64,000 nt of DNA from Betaproteobacteria bacterium (GTDB lineage: Bacteria > Pseudomonadota > Gammaproteobacteria > Burkholderiales > Rhodocyclaceae). The DNA is taken from contig WQYQ01000003.1 in assembly GCA_009781175.1 (NCBI GenBank), positions 62,001 to 126,000 on the forward strand, given 5' to 3'. Shown here piece after piece: positions 34,915 to 43,851 of this stretch. The position numbers and the translations under genes were made by a program. Each line of letters opens with the position of its first letter. Positions within the stretch are counted from its first letter, which is position 1. The notes beneath the pieces are model-generated. The model had not been told where the DNA came from. It saw only the letters and a list, made by a program, of their open reading frames with translations, and ran no database searches.

Positions 34915-35663
34915 ATAGTTCTCCTGCGGCACTCGAAGCAGAGCTTCCTGCTGCCCCGCATGGCGCTGCTTCTGCGCCTGAGAGCGTTGCGTGGCATCCG
35001 GCTGTCGGCGCGATTTTGCGGCGCGAATGGGCACTGGCACTGGCGCGGCCGGTTGATTTGCTGGTTCAGGGTTTGTTTTTCGCCACCGTCGCCAGCCTGC
35101 CGGCGCTGAGTGTCGCACCTACGGCCGCGACCTTGGCCTTGCTCGCGCCGGGTGTGCTATGGGTTGCCGCATTGCTGAGCGTGCTGATGGCGGGCGGGCG
35201 CTGTTTTCACGACGATCTGCGCAGCGGCTGGCTCGACCAATGGGCGCTTTGCGGCGTGCCGCTCGTCTTGCTGGTTGCCGCGCGCTTAATCATGCAATGG
35301 TTCATCGTCGCGGTGCCGGTGTTATTGCTCGCACCCTTGGTCGCGCTACAGTACGGACTCAGTGCGCAAGCCCTGGGCGTGCTGATGCTGGGGCTCTTGC
35401 CCGGGATTGGTGTGCTCGTTATGCTCGTCGGCGTTGTTGCCGCGCTGGCTGCGGGTTTGCGCCAGGGCGGCGTGCTCGTAATCGGTCTTGTATTGCCGCT
35501 CGCCGCGCCGGTGCTGGTATTCGGTTCGCTCGCGGTGCGCGCGGCGCAGCATGGCGAGCCGGCCGGCGCGCATCTGGCGCTGCTTGCCGCGATGCTTTGC
35601 GCCGCGCTGGCGTGTTGTCCCTGGCTTGCGGCGAGCGCGGCGCGCATTGGAGTGGAAAGTTAA
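34911..35663 (+). CDS. ccmB: Haem exporter protein CcmB
   Basis: Membrane protein of 250 aa with about six hydrophobic segments after a longer than usual polar N-terminus (about 45 residues, ending ILRREWALALARPVDLL, where family members normally begin). It is the permease partner of CcmA. GTG start overlaps the ccmA stop by 4 bp. Confidence 0.93.
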   Translation: MNSSPAALEAELPAAPHGAASAPESVAWHPAVGAILRREWALALARPVDLLVQGLFFATVASLPALSVAPTAATLALLAPGVLWVAALLSVLMAGGRCFHDDLRSGWLDQWALCGVPLVLLVAARLIMQWFIVAVPVLLLAPLVALQYGLSAQALGVLMLGLLPGIGVLVMLVGVVAALAAGLRQGGVLVIGLVLPLAAPVLVFGSLAVRAAQHGEPAGAHLALLAAMLCAALACCPWLAASAARIGVES

Positions 35664-35666
35664 GCG

Positions 35667-36431
35667 ATGAATCTCGCCAAATATGTTTTCTGGTTCGCCG
35701 CGCCGACGCGCTTCGTTCCCCTGGCGCGGCGCCTGATTATGCCGCTGCGCGTGGTCGCTTTGCTTATGGGTGCGTTTGGCCTGTATCTCGGCTTTGGCGT
35801 GGCGCCGGCCGATGCCATGCAGGGCGAAGGCTATCGCATTATTTACCTGCATGTGCCGGCCTCGTGGGTGGCGATGTTCGCTTACGCGATGATGGCGTTC
35901 TGGAGCTTCATCGGTCTGGTTTGGCGCACGCGCCTGTCGCATCTGCTCGCGCATGCCTTGGCGCCGACCGGCGCTATTTTCGCCGCGCTGAGTCTGGTGA
36001 CGGGCGCTTTGTGGGGGCAGCCGATGTGGGGAACCTGGTGGGTCTGGGATGCCCGGCTGACTTCTTCGCTGCTGCTGCTGTTGCTCTACCTGGGCTATCT
36101 CGCCTTGCTTGGCTCAATCGATGATCCGCAGCGCGCCGATCGCGCTTGCGCCGTGATGGCCTTGCTCGGCGCGCTCAATCTGCCCGTCATGTATTTTTCC
36201 GTGCGCTGGTGGAACACGCTGCATCAAGGCGCGAGCGTGACGCCGCGCGGAGCGAGCATGGAGCCGGTCATGCTTACCGCATTGCTGCTGTGCACCCTGG
36301 CGGCTTGGGCCTGGGCCGCGGCGACGGTGCTACAGCGCGTATTGATTTTGATCGCGGAGCGCGAAGCGCATGCGCGTTGGCTGCGCGCCTTGCAGGGCGA
36401 AGAGCTTGCGGCAGTGCCTGCGCATATGTAA
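35667..36431 (+). CDS. ccmC: Haem exporter protein CcmC
   Basis: Six-helix membrane protein of 254 aa of the haem-handling family. The Trp-rich periplasmic motif is WGTWWVWDARLTS, and conserved His occur in IIYLHVPASW and NTLHQGASV. CcmC loads haem on CcmE. Starts 3 bp after ccmB. Confidence 0.96.
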   Translation: MNLAKYVFWFAAPTRFVPLARRLIMPLRVVALLMGAFGLYLGFGVAPADAMQGEGYRIIYLHVPASWVAMFAYAMMAFWSFIGLVWRTRLSHLLAHALAPTGAIFAALSLVTGALWGQPMWGTWWVWDARLTSSLLLLLLYLGYLALLGSIDDPQRADRACAVMALLGALNLPVMYFSVRWWNTLHQGASVTPRGASMEPVMLTALLLCTLAAWAWAAATVLQRVLILIAEREAHARWLRALQGEELAAVPAHM

Positions 36432-36441
36432 GAGGTTGCCC

Positions 36442-36624
36442 ATGTCTGAATTTTTCAATCCCTGGTGGCACGATTGGGCTTCCTTTTTTCAGATGGGGCG
36501 GCATGGCCTTTACGTCTGGGGAAGCGTCGCCGCAGTGGCTGCGGCGCTCGTCGGCGAACAGCTTGCCTTGCGCTCACGCGCGCGGCGGTTGCAGCGCATG
36601 CTGCGCGAGGATGAACTGCGATGA
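36442..36624 (+). CDS. ccmD: Haem exporter protein CcmD
   Basis: Small membrane protein of 60 aa with one central transmembrane segment (YVWGSVAAVAAALVGEQLAL) and a basic C-terminal tail (RSRARRLQRM), as in CcmD. It is needed to release holo-CcmE from CcmABC. Ribosome site AGAGG; ends overlapping ccmE by 4 bp. Confidence 0.92.
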   Translation: MSEFFNPWWHDWASFFQMGRHGLYVWGSVAAVAAALVGEQLALRSRARRLQRMLREDELR

Positions 36625-37082
36625 GTAAAGTCATGACACCGCGCCGCAAGCGTCTGATCCTCTTGCTGCTTGCCGGCGCGCTCCTGGTCGCGGCGGGCTT
36701 GTTCGTCAAACAGGCTTTCCGCAGCAATCTGGTGTTTTTCGTGACGCCGGGCGAACTGGCCACGGATGGCGCGGCGCGCTCGAAGGAACTGCTGCGCGTG
36801 GGCGGATTGGTGCAGCCGGGATCGGTGCATCGGGCCGCCGATGGCGGGCTTGAGGTGCGTTTCACCTTGGCTGACGCCACGAGCGCAGTGCCCGTCGTAT
36901 ATCGCGGCGTGCTGCCCGATCTGTTTGTGGAAGGTAAGGGCGCGATCGCGCAAGGCAAGCTGGATGATTCCGGCACGCTGATCGCGACCGAAGTGCTCGC
37001 CAAACACGATGAAAACTATATGCCGCCCAAGGTGCAGGAAGCGCTCAAAGGCGGCCAACCGATGCAGAAGGCGGCGCAATGA
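36621..37082 (+). CDS. ccmE: Cytochrome c-type biogenesis haem chaperone CcmE
   Basis: Periplasmic OB-fold haem chaperone of 153 aa with an N-terminal membrane anchor (RLILLLLAGALLVAAGLFV). The haem-binding His is in LAKHDENYMPP. It ferries haem from CcmC to CcmF/H. Overlaps ccmD and ccmF by 4 bp each. Confidence 0.97.
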   Translation: MSKVMTPRRKRLILLLLAGALLVAAGLFVKQAFRSNLVFFVTPGELATDGAARSKELLRVGGLVQPGSVHRAADGGLEVRFTLADATSAVPVVYRGVLPDLFVEGKGAIAQGKLDDSGTLIATEVLAKHDENYMPPKVQEALKGGQPMQKAAQ

Positions 37083-39052
37083 TTGGGGAACTCGGACAAA
37101 TTTTGCTCATCATTGCGCTGGTCGCCGCTGTGGTGCAGGCGTGGGGCGGCTTGGTGGCGCGTCCGCAGCCGCGTTTGGTGACGGTCGCCGCCGTGTGGCA
37201 GGCGCTGGGCATCCTGGGGGCCATCGTGCTTTTGGGGGTGGCGTTCGTCAATAACGATTTTTCGCTCTCCTACGTTGCACAGAACAGTCACCGCACCTTG
37301 CCGCTGATTTATCGGATCGCCGCGGTGTGGGGCGGGCATGAAGGTTCGATGCTGCTGTGGCTGGCGGCATTGTCTGTATGGAGCCTTTTCGCTTTGCGCG
37401 GATTGAGGCGTCACGATTTGAGCTACGCGGCGCGCACGCTCGGCATGCTCGGCGTCGTCGGGGCCAGCGTTGGCGCTTTCGTGCTGTTTACCTCTAATCC
37501 TTTCGCACGGCTGCTGCCTGCCGCCGAAGAGGGCATGAGCCTCAATCCCATGCTGCAAGACCCAGGAATGGCCATGCATCCGCCGCTGCTTTATCTCGGC
37601 TATGTCGGCACGGCGGTGCCGTTTGCGATGACCTTGGCGGCTTTGTGGGGCGGCGCTCCCGCCGGCTGGACGCGCTGGGTGCGCCCCTATACGGCAGTCG
37701 CCCTGGCCTTGCTTTCGTTTGGTATTGCCTTGGGCTCCTGGTGGGCGTACTACGTACTTGGTTGGGGCGGCTGGTGGTTCTGGGACCCGGTTGAAAACGC
37801 CTCGCTGATGCCGTGGCTGGCTTTGGCCGCGCTGCTGCATGTCCAGATCGCGCGCGATCAGCATGGCCGTTTTCCCTATTGGACGGCAACGCTTTCCGTG
37901 GGGGCTTTTGTGCTGGCTTTGCTCGGCACCTTCCTCGTGCGTTCGGGGGTGCTCACTTCGGTGCACGCGTTTGCTTCCGACCCGCGCCGCGGCAGCGTTA
38001 TGCTTGCCTTGATCGCGGCTGCGCTGTTCGGCAGTCTGGCGTTGGTGGCCAAGAACGGCGAGCGTTTGCGGTCCGAGCGCCAGTCGCGCGCTCCGGCGCT
38101 GCTTTCGCGCGATACGGCGCTGGCGGTCAATAACCTTCTCCTGGTCGCCGCTTGTGGATGCGTGCTGCTCGGCACGCTCTATCCCTTGATCATGGATGCC
38201 TTGCAGCTTGGTAAACTTTCGGTCGGCCCCCCGTATTTCGATGCGGTGATGACCCCCGTTTTATTGCCTGTGTTGTTCCTGCTGATGCCCGCGATCTGGA
38301 TCAACTGGAGCCGCGATCGGGGATCGGACTTGTTGTGCCGCTTGCGTCCTACTTTGATCGCGGTATTGATCGGTGTGTTCGTTTTGCCGTTTGTTCTGGC
38401 GCATGTCTATGGCCAGGTTTATCCCTTGGTTGTGATCGCTCTGCTGGGTGCCGTGGGTGTGATTGTGAGCACGCTACATTGGGCATGGCGGCGTTTGCGC
38501 AGCGGCGGGTTGGGCGCGGCGGGAACCGGGATGGTGATCGCGCACCTGGGCGTTGCGGCGTTCGTGGTGGGCGTGGCGATGGTCAAGGGCTATGGCCTTG
38601 AGCACGATGTGCATATGCAGCCGGGCGGCACGCATCAGCTTGGCGGCTGCTCGCTGGTTTTCGATCGCATGGGCGAACGCGAGGGCCCCAACTATACGGC
38701 GCAGACAGGGCATTTCACCCTTACCTGCGGTGATGGCGCCGCGCGCCCCTTGGTGACCGAAAAGCGCAACTATGTCAATTTCGGCATGCCGATGACGGAG
38801 AGCGCGATCGATTGGGGTTTGACGCGGGATATCTATGTGGCGCTCGGCTCCCCGGACGAGCCGGCTGACGCGGGCGCCTGGAGCGTGCGCGTGCAGTACA
38901 AGCCGTTTGTGCGCTGGATCTGGATCGGCGTGGTCTTGATGGCGCTGGGGGCTTTGAGCGCCGCGGCGGCCGCGCGTTTCCGCCGCACAGTGCCGCATGC
39001 CGATCGCCAGGCGGCGGTTCCTTCTTCCACATCGGTTGAGATTCAAGCATGA
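37079..39052 (+). CDS. ccmF: Haem lyase subunit CcmF
   Basis: Large membrane protein of 657 aa with many transmembrane helices. The haem-handling motif is WGGWWFWDPVENASLMPW, and conserved His are in VWGGHEGSMLLW and AMHPPLLYLGY. It ligates haem to CxxCH with CcmG, CcmH and CcmI. Confidence 0.97.
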   Translation: MIGELGQILLIIALVAAVVQAWGGLVARPQPRLVTVAAVWQALGILGAIVLLGVAFVNNDFSLSYVAQNSHRTLPLIYRIAAVWGGHEGSMLLWLAALSVWSLFALRGLRRHDLSYAARTLGMLGVVGASVGAFVLFTSNPFARLLPAAEEGMSLNPMLQDPGMAMHPPLLYLGYVGTAVPFAMTLAALWGGAPAGWTRWVRPYTAVALALLSFGIALGSWWAYYVLGWGGWWFWDPVENASLMPWLALAALLHVQIARDQHGRFPYWTATLSVGAFVLALLGTFLVRSGVLTSVHAFASDPRRGSVMLALIAAALFGSLALVAKNGERLRSERQSRAPALLSRDTALAVNNLLLVAACGCVLLGTLYPLIMDALQLGKLSVGPPYFDAVMTPVLLPVLFLLMPAIWINWSRDRGSDLLCRLRPTLIAVLIGVFVLPFVLAHVYGQVYPLVVIALLGAVGVIVSTLHWAWRRLRSGGLGAAGTGMVIAHLGVAAFVVGVAMVKGYGLEHDVHMQPGGTHQLGGCSLVFDRMGEREGPNYTAQTGHFTLTCGDGAARPLVTEKRNYVNFGMPMTESAIDWGLTRDIYVALGSPDEPADAGAWSVRVQYKPFVRWIWIGVVLMALGALSAAAAARFRRTVPHADRQAAVPSSTSVEIQA

Positions 39053-39621
39053 GTAAAGATGTAGCTTCGGGCCGCCGCTGGGGGCTGTGGGGGGTATTGG
39101 CCGGGGCGCTGGCCTTGCTGGCCTTGCTTGCGGTAGGCATGACGCGCGACCCGCGCGAGCTGCCTTCGGTTCTGATCGGCAAGCCGTGGCCCGACATGGT
39201 TTTGCCGCAATTGAACAACACGGCTCCCGATGGCGCGCCGATTGGGCCGGCGCAATGGCGCGGTAAGCCGCGTCTGGTTAACCTTTGGGCTTCCTGGTGC
39301 GGAACCTGCCGCGAAGAGCATCCGGTCCTGCTCGATCTGGCTGAAACGCTGCGCGCGAAAGGCCGCGCCGACCAGCTTATTGGCCTGAATTACAAAGACC
39401 AGCCCGCGGATGCGAACGCCTGGCTGAATAACCTGGGCAATCCGTTCTCCACCGTTATCGTGGATGCCAACGGGCGGCTGGGGATCGAGTTGGGCGTCTA
39501 TGGCGCGCCGGAAACTTTTATTGTCGATGCAAAGGGCGTGATCGTGTGGAAGCATATCGGGGCGCTGACGCCGGAAGTGGTCGCGAACGAGATCATGCCC
39601 AGGCTGGAGGAGCGGTCGTAA
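39049..39621 (+). CDS. ccmG: Thiol:disulfide interchange protein CcmG/DsbE
   Basis: Membrane-anchored thioredoxin-fold protein of 190 aa, WCGTC redox site in NLWASWCGTCREEHP. N-terminal anchor at about 12-28. It reduces the CxxCH disulfide of apocytochromes. Overlaps ccmF by 4 bp. Confidence 0.95.
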   Translation: MSKDVASGRRWGLWGVLAGALALLALLAVGMTRDPRELPSVLIGKPWPDMVLPQLNNTAPDGAPIGPAQWRGKPRLVNLWASWCGTCREEHPVLLDLAETLRAKGRADQLIGLNYKDQPADANAWLNNLGNPFSTVIVDANGRLGIELGVYGAPETFIVDAKGVIVWKHIGALTPEVVANEIMPRLEERS

Positions 39622-40022
39622 TGCGTCTGCCGCACAATGTGGTTGCTGCTCTGTTATTGGCGGTTTCGCTGTTCGCATCAGCTGCGGAGCCAGCCGCCGT
39701 CGATGCGGATCGGCTGTATCAGCTGACGAGTGAACTGCGCTGTCTCGTCTGCCAGAATGAATCCCTGGCCGATTCGAATGCCCCGCTGGCGCTCGATTTG
39801 AAGAATGAGATTCGCGCGCGCATGGCGGCCGGGGATAGCGATGAGCAGATCAAGCGCTTTCTCGTCGAGCGCTATGGCGACTTTGTGACGTATCGTCCCC
39901 CGATGAATGCGCGCACCGTGCTGCTATGGCTGGGGCCGTTATTGCTTGTGGTCGGAGGCGGTTTTGCTGTGTGGCGCACTTTGCGTGCAAATCGCGCTGC
40001 TGACGATGGAGAGAGCGAATGA
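39621..40022 (+). CDS. ccmH: Cytochrome c-type biogenesis protein CcmH
   Basis: Periplasmic thiol-oxidoreductase of 133 aa: signal peptide, LRCLVCQNES motif and a C-terminal membrane anchor (TVLLWLGPLLLVVGGGFAVW). It corresponds to the short CcmH (CcmL) form; the TPR part is separate in the next gene. Its ATG shares one base with the ccmG stop. Confidence 0.95.
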   Translation: MRLPHNVVAALLLAVSLFASAAEPAAVDADRLYQLTSELRCLVCQNESLADSNAPLALDLKNEIRARMAAGDSDEQIKRFLVERYGDFVTYRPPMNARTVLLWLGPLLLVVGGGFAVWRTLRANRAADDGESE

Positions 40023-40708
40023 CCCCGGTGGCAAGCTTGGCCAGCGCTTGGCCTTTTCTGTTGGTGTCGCTCGTGCTCGTGGCCGGGTTCAGCGTAAGTC
40101 TGTACTGGGCCGTTGCCGGCAATGTGGCGGTGCGGCGCGCTCAAAAGCTGGCCCTGGTGCTCAGCGTGCCGCTTGCCGTGGGCTTGCTGTATGCCGCGCG
40201 TGGCGAGCCGCGCGCGTTGGCGGTTTCCGCCGAGCCGCATGCCGCGGTGGATATGCTTGCCGCCGTCGATTGTCTGGCCGAACGTTTGAAACAGCAGCCC
40301 GACGATGTTAACGGTTGGTTCATGCTGATCCGCTCGTATCAACAGCTTGGGCGCTACACCGCAGCCTCCGAAGCCTATGAGCATGTGGCCGCGCAGGCCA
40401 TGCAGGAGCCTGAATTGCTCGTGAACTGGATCGACACGCGTTTGATTGTGGCGGACCGTCATTTCGATGCGCGCACGTTTGAATTAGTCGAGCGCGCGCG
40501 CGCTTTGGCGCCGAATGACCCGGATGTTCTGGCCTTGAGCGCGTTGGCGGAGCTTGAACGCGGCGACTTCAAATCCGCTGCGGCGACGCTAAAAACCTTG
40601 CGCGAGCATTATCAGCCAGGTACGCCGGATCGCAAGGAGATAGACGCCGCGCTGGAAAGACTCCAGCAAGGGAAAGATCCGCGTATCGCATCGGATTCGG
40701 CTAAATAA
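40019..40708 (+). CDS. ccmI: CcmI-type TPR protein of cytochrome c biogenesis
   Basis: Protein of 229 aa with two N-terminal hydrophobic segments and TPR-like repeats (VNGWFMLIRSYQQLGRYTAASEAYE, then DPDVLALSALAELERGD). CcmI holds apocytochrome for haem ligation. It overlaps ccmH by 4 bp and ends the ccm operon. Confidence 0.92.
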   Translation: MTPVASLASAWPFLLVSLVLVAGFSVSLYWAVAGNVAVRRAQKLALVLSVPLAVGLLYAARGEPRALAVSAEPHAAVDMLAAVDCLAERLKQQPDDVNGWFMLIRSYQQLGRYTAASEAYEHVAAQAMQEPELLVNWIDTRLIVADRHFDARTFELVERARALAPNDPDVLALSALAELERGDFKSAAATLKTLREHYQPGTPDRKEIDAALERLQQGKDPRIASDSAK

Positions 40709-40789
40709 AACAAGGTTTAAAAAGTCGCTGTCCTCTCAAGCCCGCTTGCAGCGATAATAAAAAGCTGATTTCTGAGGGGCGTGCGTAAT

Positions 40790-41590
40790 ATGAATCAACG
40801 GATTTTGCGGCTTATTGCGGCGGTTTTAGCGCTTGGGGCCACGCTGTGTGGGTGCGGTAAGGAGGAGAATGGCGCAGCGCCCGCGGCGGCTCCGGCCCTG
40901 CCGACCAGAATCGTGGTCGGACTCGACGACAATTTCCCGCCCATGGGTTTTCGCAATGAAAAGCATGAGTTGACTGGCTTCGATATCGATATGGCCAAGG
41001 AAGCCGCAAGGCGCCTGGGCATGGAGGTCGAATTCAAACCGATCGACTGGAATGCCAAGGAAGCCGAGCTTAACAGCAAGCGCGTCGACGTGCTCTGGAA
41101 CGGTCTCACGATTACCGAGAAGCGTAAAGAGAAGATTGCCTTTACGCGACCGTATCTTGAAAACCGTCAGATCATCGTCGTGACTGGCGAATCGTCGATC
41201 ATGAGCAAGGCCGATCTGGCCGGTAAGACCGTCGGCGTGCAAGAGGGAAGCACAGCAGTCGAGGCTGTCCAACGTGATGCCGAGACGCTGAGGACCTTCA
41301 AAGAACTGAAGCAATTCGGCGACAACGTGACCGCGCTGCTCGACCTCAAGGCGGGCCGTTTGGATGCGCTGGTTGTCGACGAAGTCGTGGGGCGTTATTA
41401 CACCGCCAAAAAGCCGGGTGAATATGTAATCCTTGAAGATCATTTTGGCACCGAAGAATACGGCGTGGGTGTGCGTAAGGATGACCTGACCCTGCTTGCC
41501 AAGTTGCAAGAGGCGATCGATAGCATGAAGCGGGACGGCACTTCCGCGAGGATTTCCACACAGTGGTTCGGCCACGACATCGTCAAGTAA
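40790..41590 (+). CDS. Polar amino acid ABC transporter, substrate-binding lipoprotein
   Basis: Family 3 solute-binding protein of 266 aa. Signal peptide ends in the lipobox LCGC. The fold signature is VGLDDNFPPMGFRNEKHELTGFDIDMAKEAA, and WNGLTITEKRKEKIAFTRPYL is typical of cystine/glutamine/polar amino-acid binders. Start ATG 40790 with GAGGGG ten bases upstream. It is the first of a three-gene transporter. Confidence 0.92.
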   Translation: MNQRILRLIAAVLALGATLCGCGKEENGAAPAAAPALPTRIVVGLDDNFPPMGFRNEKHELTGFDIDMAKEAARRLGMEVEFKPIDWNAKEAELNSKRVDVLWNGLTITEKRKEKIAFTRPYLENRQIIVVTGESSIMSKADLAGKTVGVQEGSTAVEAVQRDAETLRTFKELKQFGDNVTALLDLKAGRLDALVVDEVVGRYYTAKKPGEYVILEDHFGTEEYGVGVRKDDLTLLAKLQEAIDSMKRDGTSARISTQWFGHDIVK

Positions 41591-41665
41591 GAGGCGAGGG
41601 GCTGACGCTTGTGCTGGTCTGGCATGCGGCAGTAGATCAGCGCTGAGCCTGCCCCCCGGCGTGTC

Positions 41666-42319
41666 ATGGATTATCTTTGGGTCCTCCTTCCCCCGCTGCT
41701 GCAAGGTGCGGGTGTCACGCTCCAGGTATTCTTCATTACCCTGGTGCTGTCTTTACCCCTTGGGCTTGCGCTTGCGTTGCTGCGCTTGTCGCGCAGCGCC
41801 AGCGTAAGCGGTCTGGTCAATGGCTACATCTGGCTGATGCGCGGTACGCCGCTGATGCTGCAGATGTTGTTCATCTACTTCGCCTTGCCGTTTGTGCCTT
41901 ACGTTGGCATCCGTTTACCGAGCTTTCCCGCGGCCATCGTTGCGTTCTCGCTCAATTACGCCGCCTACTTTGCTGAAATCTTTCGCGGCGGTATTCAATC
42001 GATCGACCGCGGGCAGTACGAAGCCGCCAAAGCCCTGGGGTTTTCTTATGCGCAGACCATGCGGCGCATCGTGCTGCCGCAAGTCGTTAAACGTGTCCTG
42101 GCGCCGGTGAGCAACGAGACGATCACCCTGGTCAAGGACACTTCGTTGATCTACGTTCTAGCTATGAACGACCTGCTGCGCGCGGCGCGCGGCATTGTGC
42201 AGCGCGATTTCACAACGATGCCTTTCATCGTTGCCGCGGTCTTTTATCTGCTGATGACCTTGATGCTGACGGTCGGCTTTCAGTGGCTGGAAAAGAAATA
42301 TTCCGTGTATGACGAATAA
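41666..42319 (+). CDS. Polar amino acid ABC transporter, permease
   Basis: HisM/GlnP-type permease of 217 aa with five hydrophobic segments. The EAA loop is YEAAKALGFSYAQTMRRIVLPQVV. The single permease would form a homodimer. Its 3' end overlaps the ATPase gene by 11 bp. Confidence 0.93.
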   Translation: MDYLWVLLPPLLQGAGVTLQVFFITLVLSLPLGLALALLRLSRSASVSGLVNGYIWLMRGTPLMLQMLFIYFALPFVPYVGIRLPSFPAAIVAFSLNYAAYFAEIFRGGIQSIDRGQYEAAKALGFSYAQTMRRIVLPQVVKRVLAPVSNETITLVKDTSLIYVLAMNDLLRAARGIVQRDFTTMPFIVAAVFYLLMTLMLTVGFQWLEKKYSVYDE

Positions 42320-43076
42320 GCAGATGATTTCGGTGCGCGACCTGCACAAGCGCTTTGGCACTTTGGCGGTATTGAAAGGTGTATCGTTTGAGGTGGCACT
42401 GGGCGATGTGATTGCGATTATCGGCCCCTCCGGCTCGGGCAAAAGCACTTTACTGCGGTGCCTCAACCGTTTGGAAACCATCCAACGTGGTCATATCGAG
42501 ATAGCCGGAGAAGTTCTGGCAACGACGGGTGCCGATGGGGTTTGCCGGTATGCGGTGGATGCCGAGGCCCGGCGAATTTGCCGCAGGATGGGCATGGTAT
42601 TTCAGCAATTCAATCTGTTCCCGCATCGGACCGTGCTGCAAAACATCATCGAGGCGCCGATGACCGTGCAGGGTCTTTCGCGCGCGGCGATCATGCCCAA
42701 AGCCGAAGAGCTGCTGCGCAAGGTCGGGTTGTTCGAAAAGCGCGATAGCTATCCCGCGCTCTTGTCTGGCGGGCAAAAACAGCGGGTGGCCATCGCCCGT
42801 GCATTGGCGATGGCGCCGGACATCATGTTGTTTGACGAGCCAACTTCCGCGCTCGATCCGGAACTTACGGGCGAAGTGCTGCGCACGATACGTCAATTGG
42901 CCGACGAACATGTAACTATGCTGGTCGTGACGCATGAGATGAGTTTTGCGCGCGATGTTTCAACACGCGCGTTGTTCATGGACGACGGGGAGATTGTCGA
43001 GGCCGGTGCGCCGGCAGAGATGTTCTCCCACCCTAAGCATTCGCGTACCCAGGCTTTTCTTGAGCACATATTGTAG
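42309..43076 (+). CDS. Polar amino acid ABC transporter, ATP-binding protein
   Basis: ATPase of 255 aa of the GlnQ/HisP family: Walker A GPSGSGKST, Q-loop in MVFQQFNLFPH, signature LSGGQKQRVAIARAL, Walker B IMLFDEPTSALDPE, H-loop VVTHEMSFA. It powers the permease encoded just upstream; a terminator follows. Confidence 0.95.
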   Translation: MTNKQMISVRDLHKRFGTLAVLKGVSFEVALGDVIAIIGPSGSGKSTLLRCLNRLETIQRGHIEIAGEVLATTGADGVCRYAVDAEARRICRRMGMVFQQFNLFPHRTVLQNIIEAPMTVQGLSRAAIMPKAEELLRKVGLFEKRDSYPALLSGGQKQRVAIARALAMAPDIMLFDEPTSALDPELTGEVLRTIRQLADEHVTMLVVTHEMSFARDVSTRALFMDDGEIVEAGAPAEMFSHPKHSRTQAFLEHIL

Positions 43077-43106
43077 ACGGTGCACTTGTTCAAACAACTT
43101 CCTCGC

Positions 43107-43137
43107 AACGGCAGGTTGATCCCGATCTGCCGTTTTT
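43107..43137 (+). terminator. Terminator after the amino-acid transporter operon
   Basis: AACGGCAG (43107-43114) pairs with CTGCCGTT (43127-43134), then TTT. It lies 30 bases after the ATPase stop. Confidence 0.75.
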
Positions 43138-43261
43138 GTTTTGTAACTTCCTTTTCTTCCGGTTTGCGCCAAAAAGAAATGTGTTGCTTTTGATGTGACC
43201 CAAAAGGACAGCTTGTCCTGCATCAAATTCAAAATCTGCGGCTACGCAAAAATGTCTATGT

Positions 43262-43311
43262 ATAAAGAACTACTAATAAAGAACTAGCACACAAAAATCT
43301 TTGTGAGTGCT
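43262..43311 (+). repeat. Tandem 11-mers and hairpin upstream of small secreted protein gene
   Basis: ATAAAGAACTA occurs twice (43262-43272 and 43276-43286), 14 bases apart. It is followed by an imperfect hairpin AGCACACAAA / TTTGTGAGTGCT ending at 43311. Further upstream a symmetric TTGATG...CATCAA pair (43190-43226) encloses AGGACA/TGTCCT. The AT-rich 43138-43342 interval is unlike its GC-rich surroundings and is probably a regulatory region for the small gene at 43343. Confidence 0.45.
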
Positions 43312-43342
43312 GCGCGATAACTGAAAAGGTTGAAGACGGGTA

Positions 43343-43657
43343 ATGCGCCGAATGGTGTTCAGATTGTTAGCTGGAATTGCACTCGTGGGTTTATGTGTGG
43401 GTGTGGTTTCTGCCGAAACCAATTCAAAGAATGAGGGTGAGCCTTTTATTGCGGGGATCGCTCCAGATCATCGTCCAGTCGGGGCTCCTGTTATTGAAGT
43501 CGCGCAGGTTTTAAATAAGAAGGATGCATTGCACGGAATTGGGAGTCCGATTCCCCCTTCTGTGAATGCCATGATTAAAGACCAAGGTAATTGGTATACG
43601 CCATTTACACGTCCAGGCATGAATGGCCCATACGATATTCGTCACTATCACCACTAG
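43343..43657 (+). CDS. Small secreted protein of unknown function
   Basis: Protein of 104 aa with a clear signal peptide (MRRMVFRLLAGIALVGLCVGVVSA, cut before ETNSK). The mature part of about 80 residues is polar and Pro/Gly-rich and ends in YDIRHYHH, a possible metal- or haem-binding tail. I do not recognise the family. Codon use is more AT-rich than the neighbouring ccm genes. It lies between an amino-acid transporter and the Met-rich protein; it may belong with the redox module downstream. Confidence 0.65.
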   Translation: MRRMVFRLLAGIALVGLCVGVVSAETNSKNEGEPFIAGIAPDHRPVGAPVIEVAQVLNKKDALHGIGSPIPPSVNAMIKDQGNWYTPFTRPGMNGPYDIRHYHH

Positions 43658-43851
43658 ACGGCTGTAAAAATCGTTAAAACGGTGAGGGGGATGGAGAAAA
43701 GGGGTTTAACCTTCAATATTGCAGCTATCGAGACCGAAACACGCCCGGGCTCGACTCAGCGAGACAGGGTCTGCCCTGGATCGATGCGTCACGAAGAAAA
43801 GGTTGTGTCAAGTAGTACCTTCAGCACTTTCTCTTAAAGGAACTCAAAACT

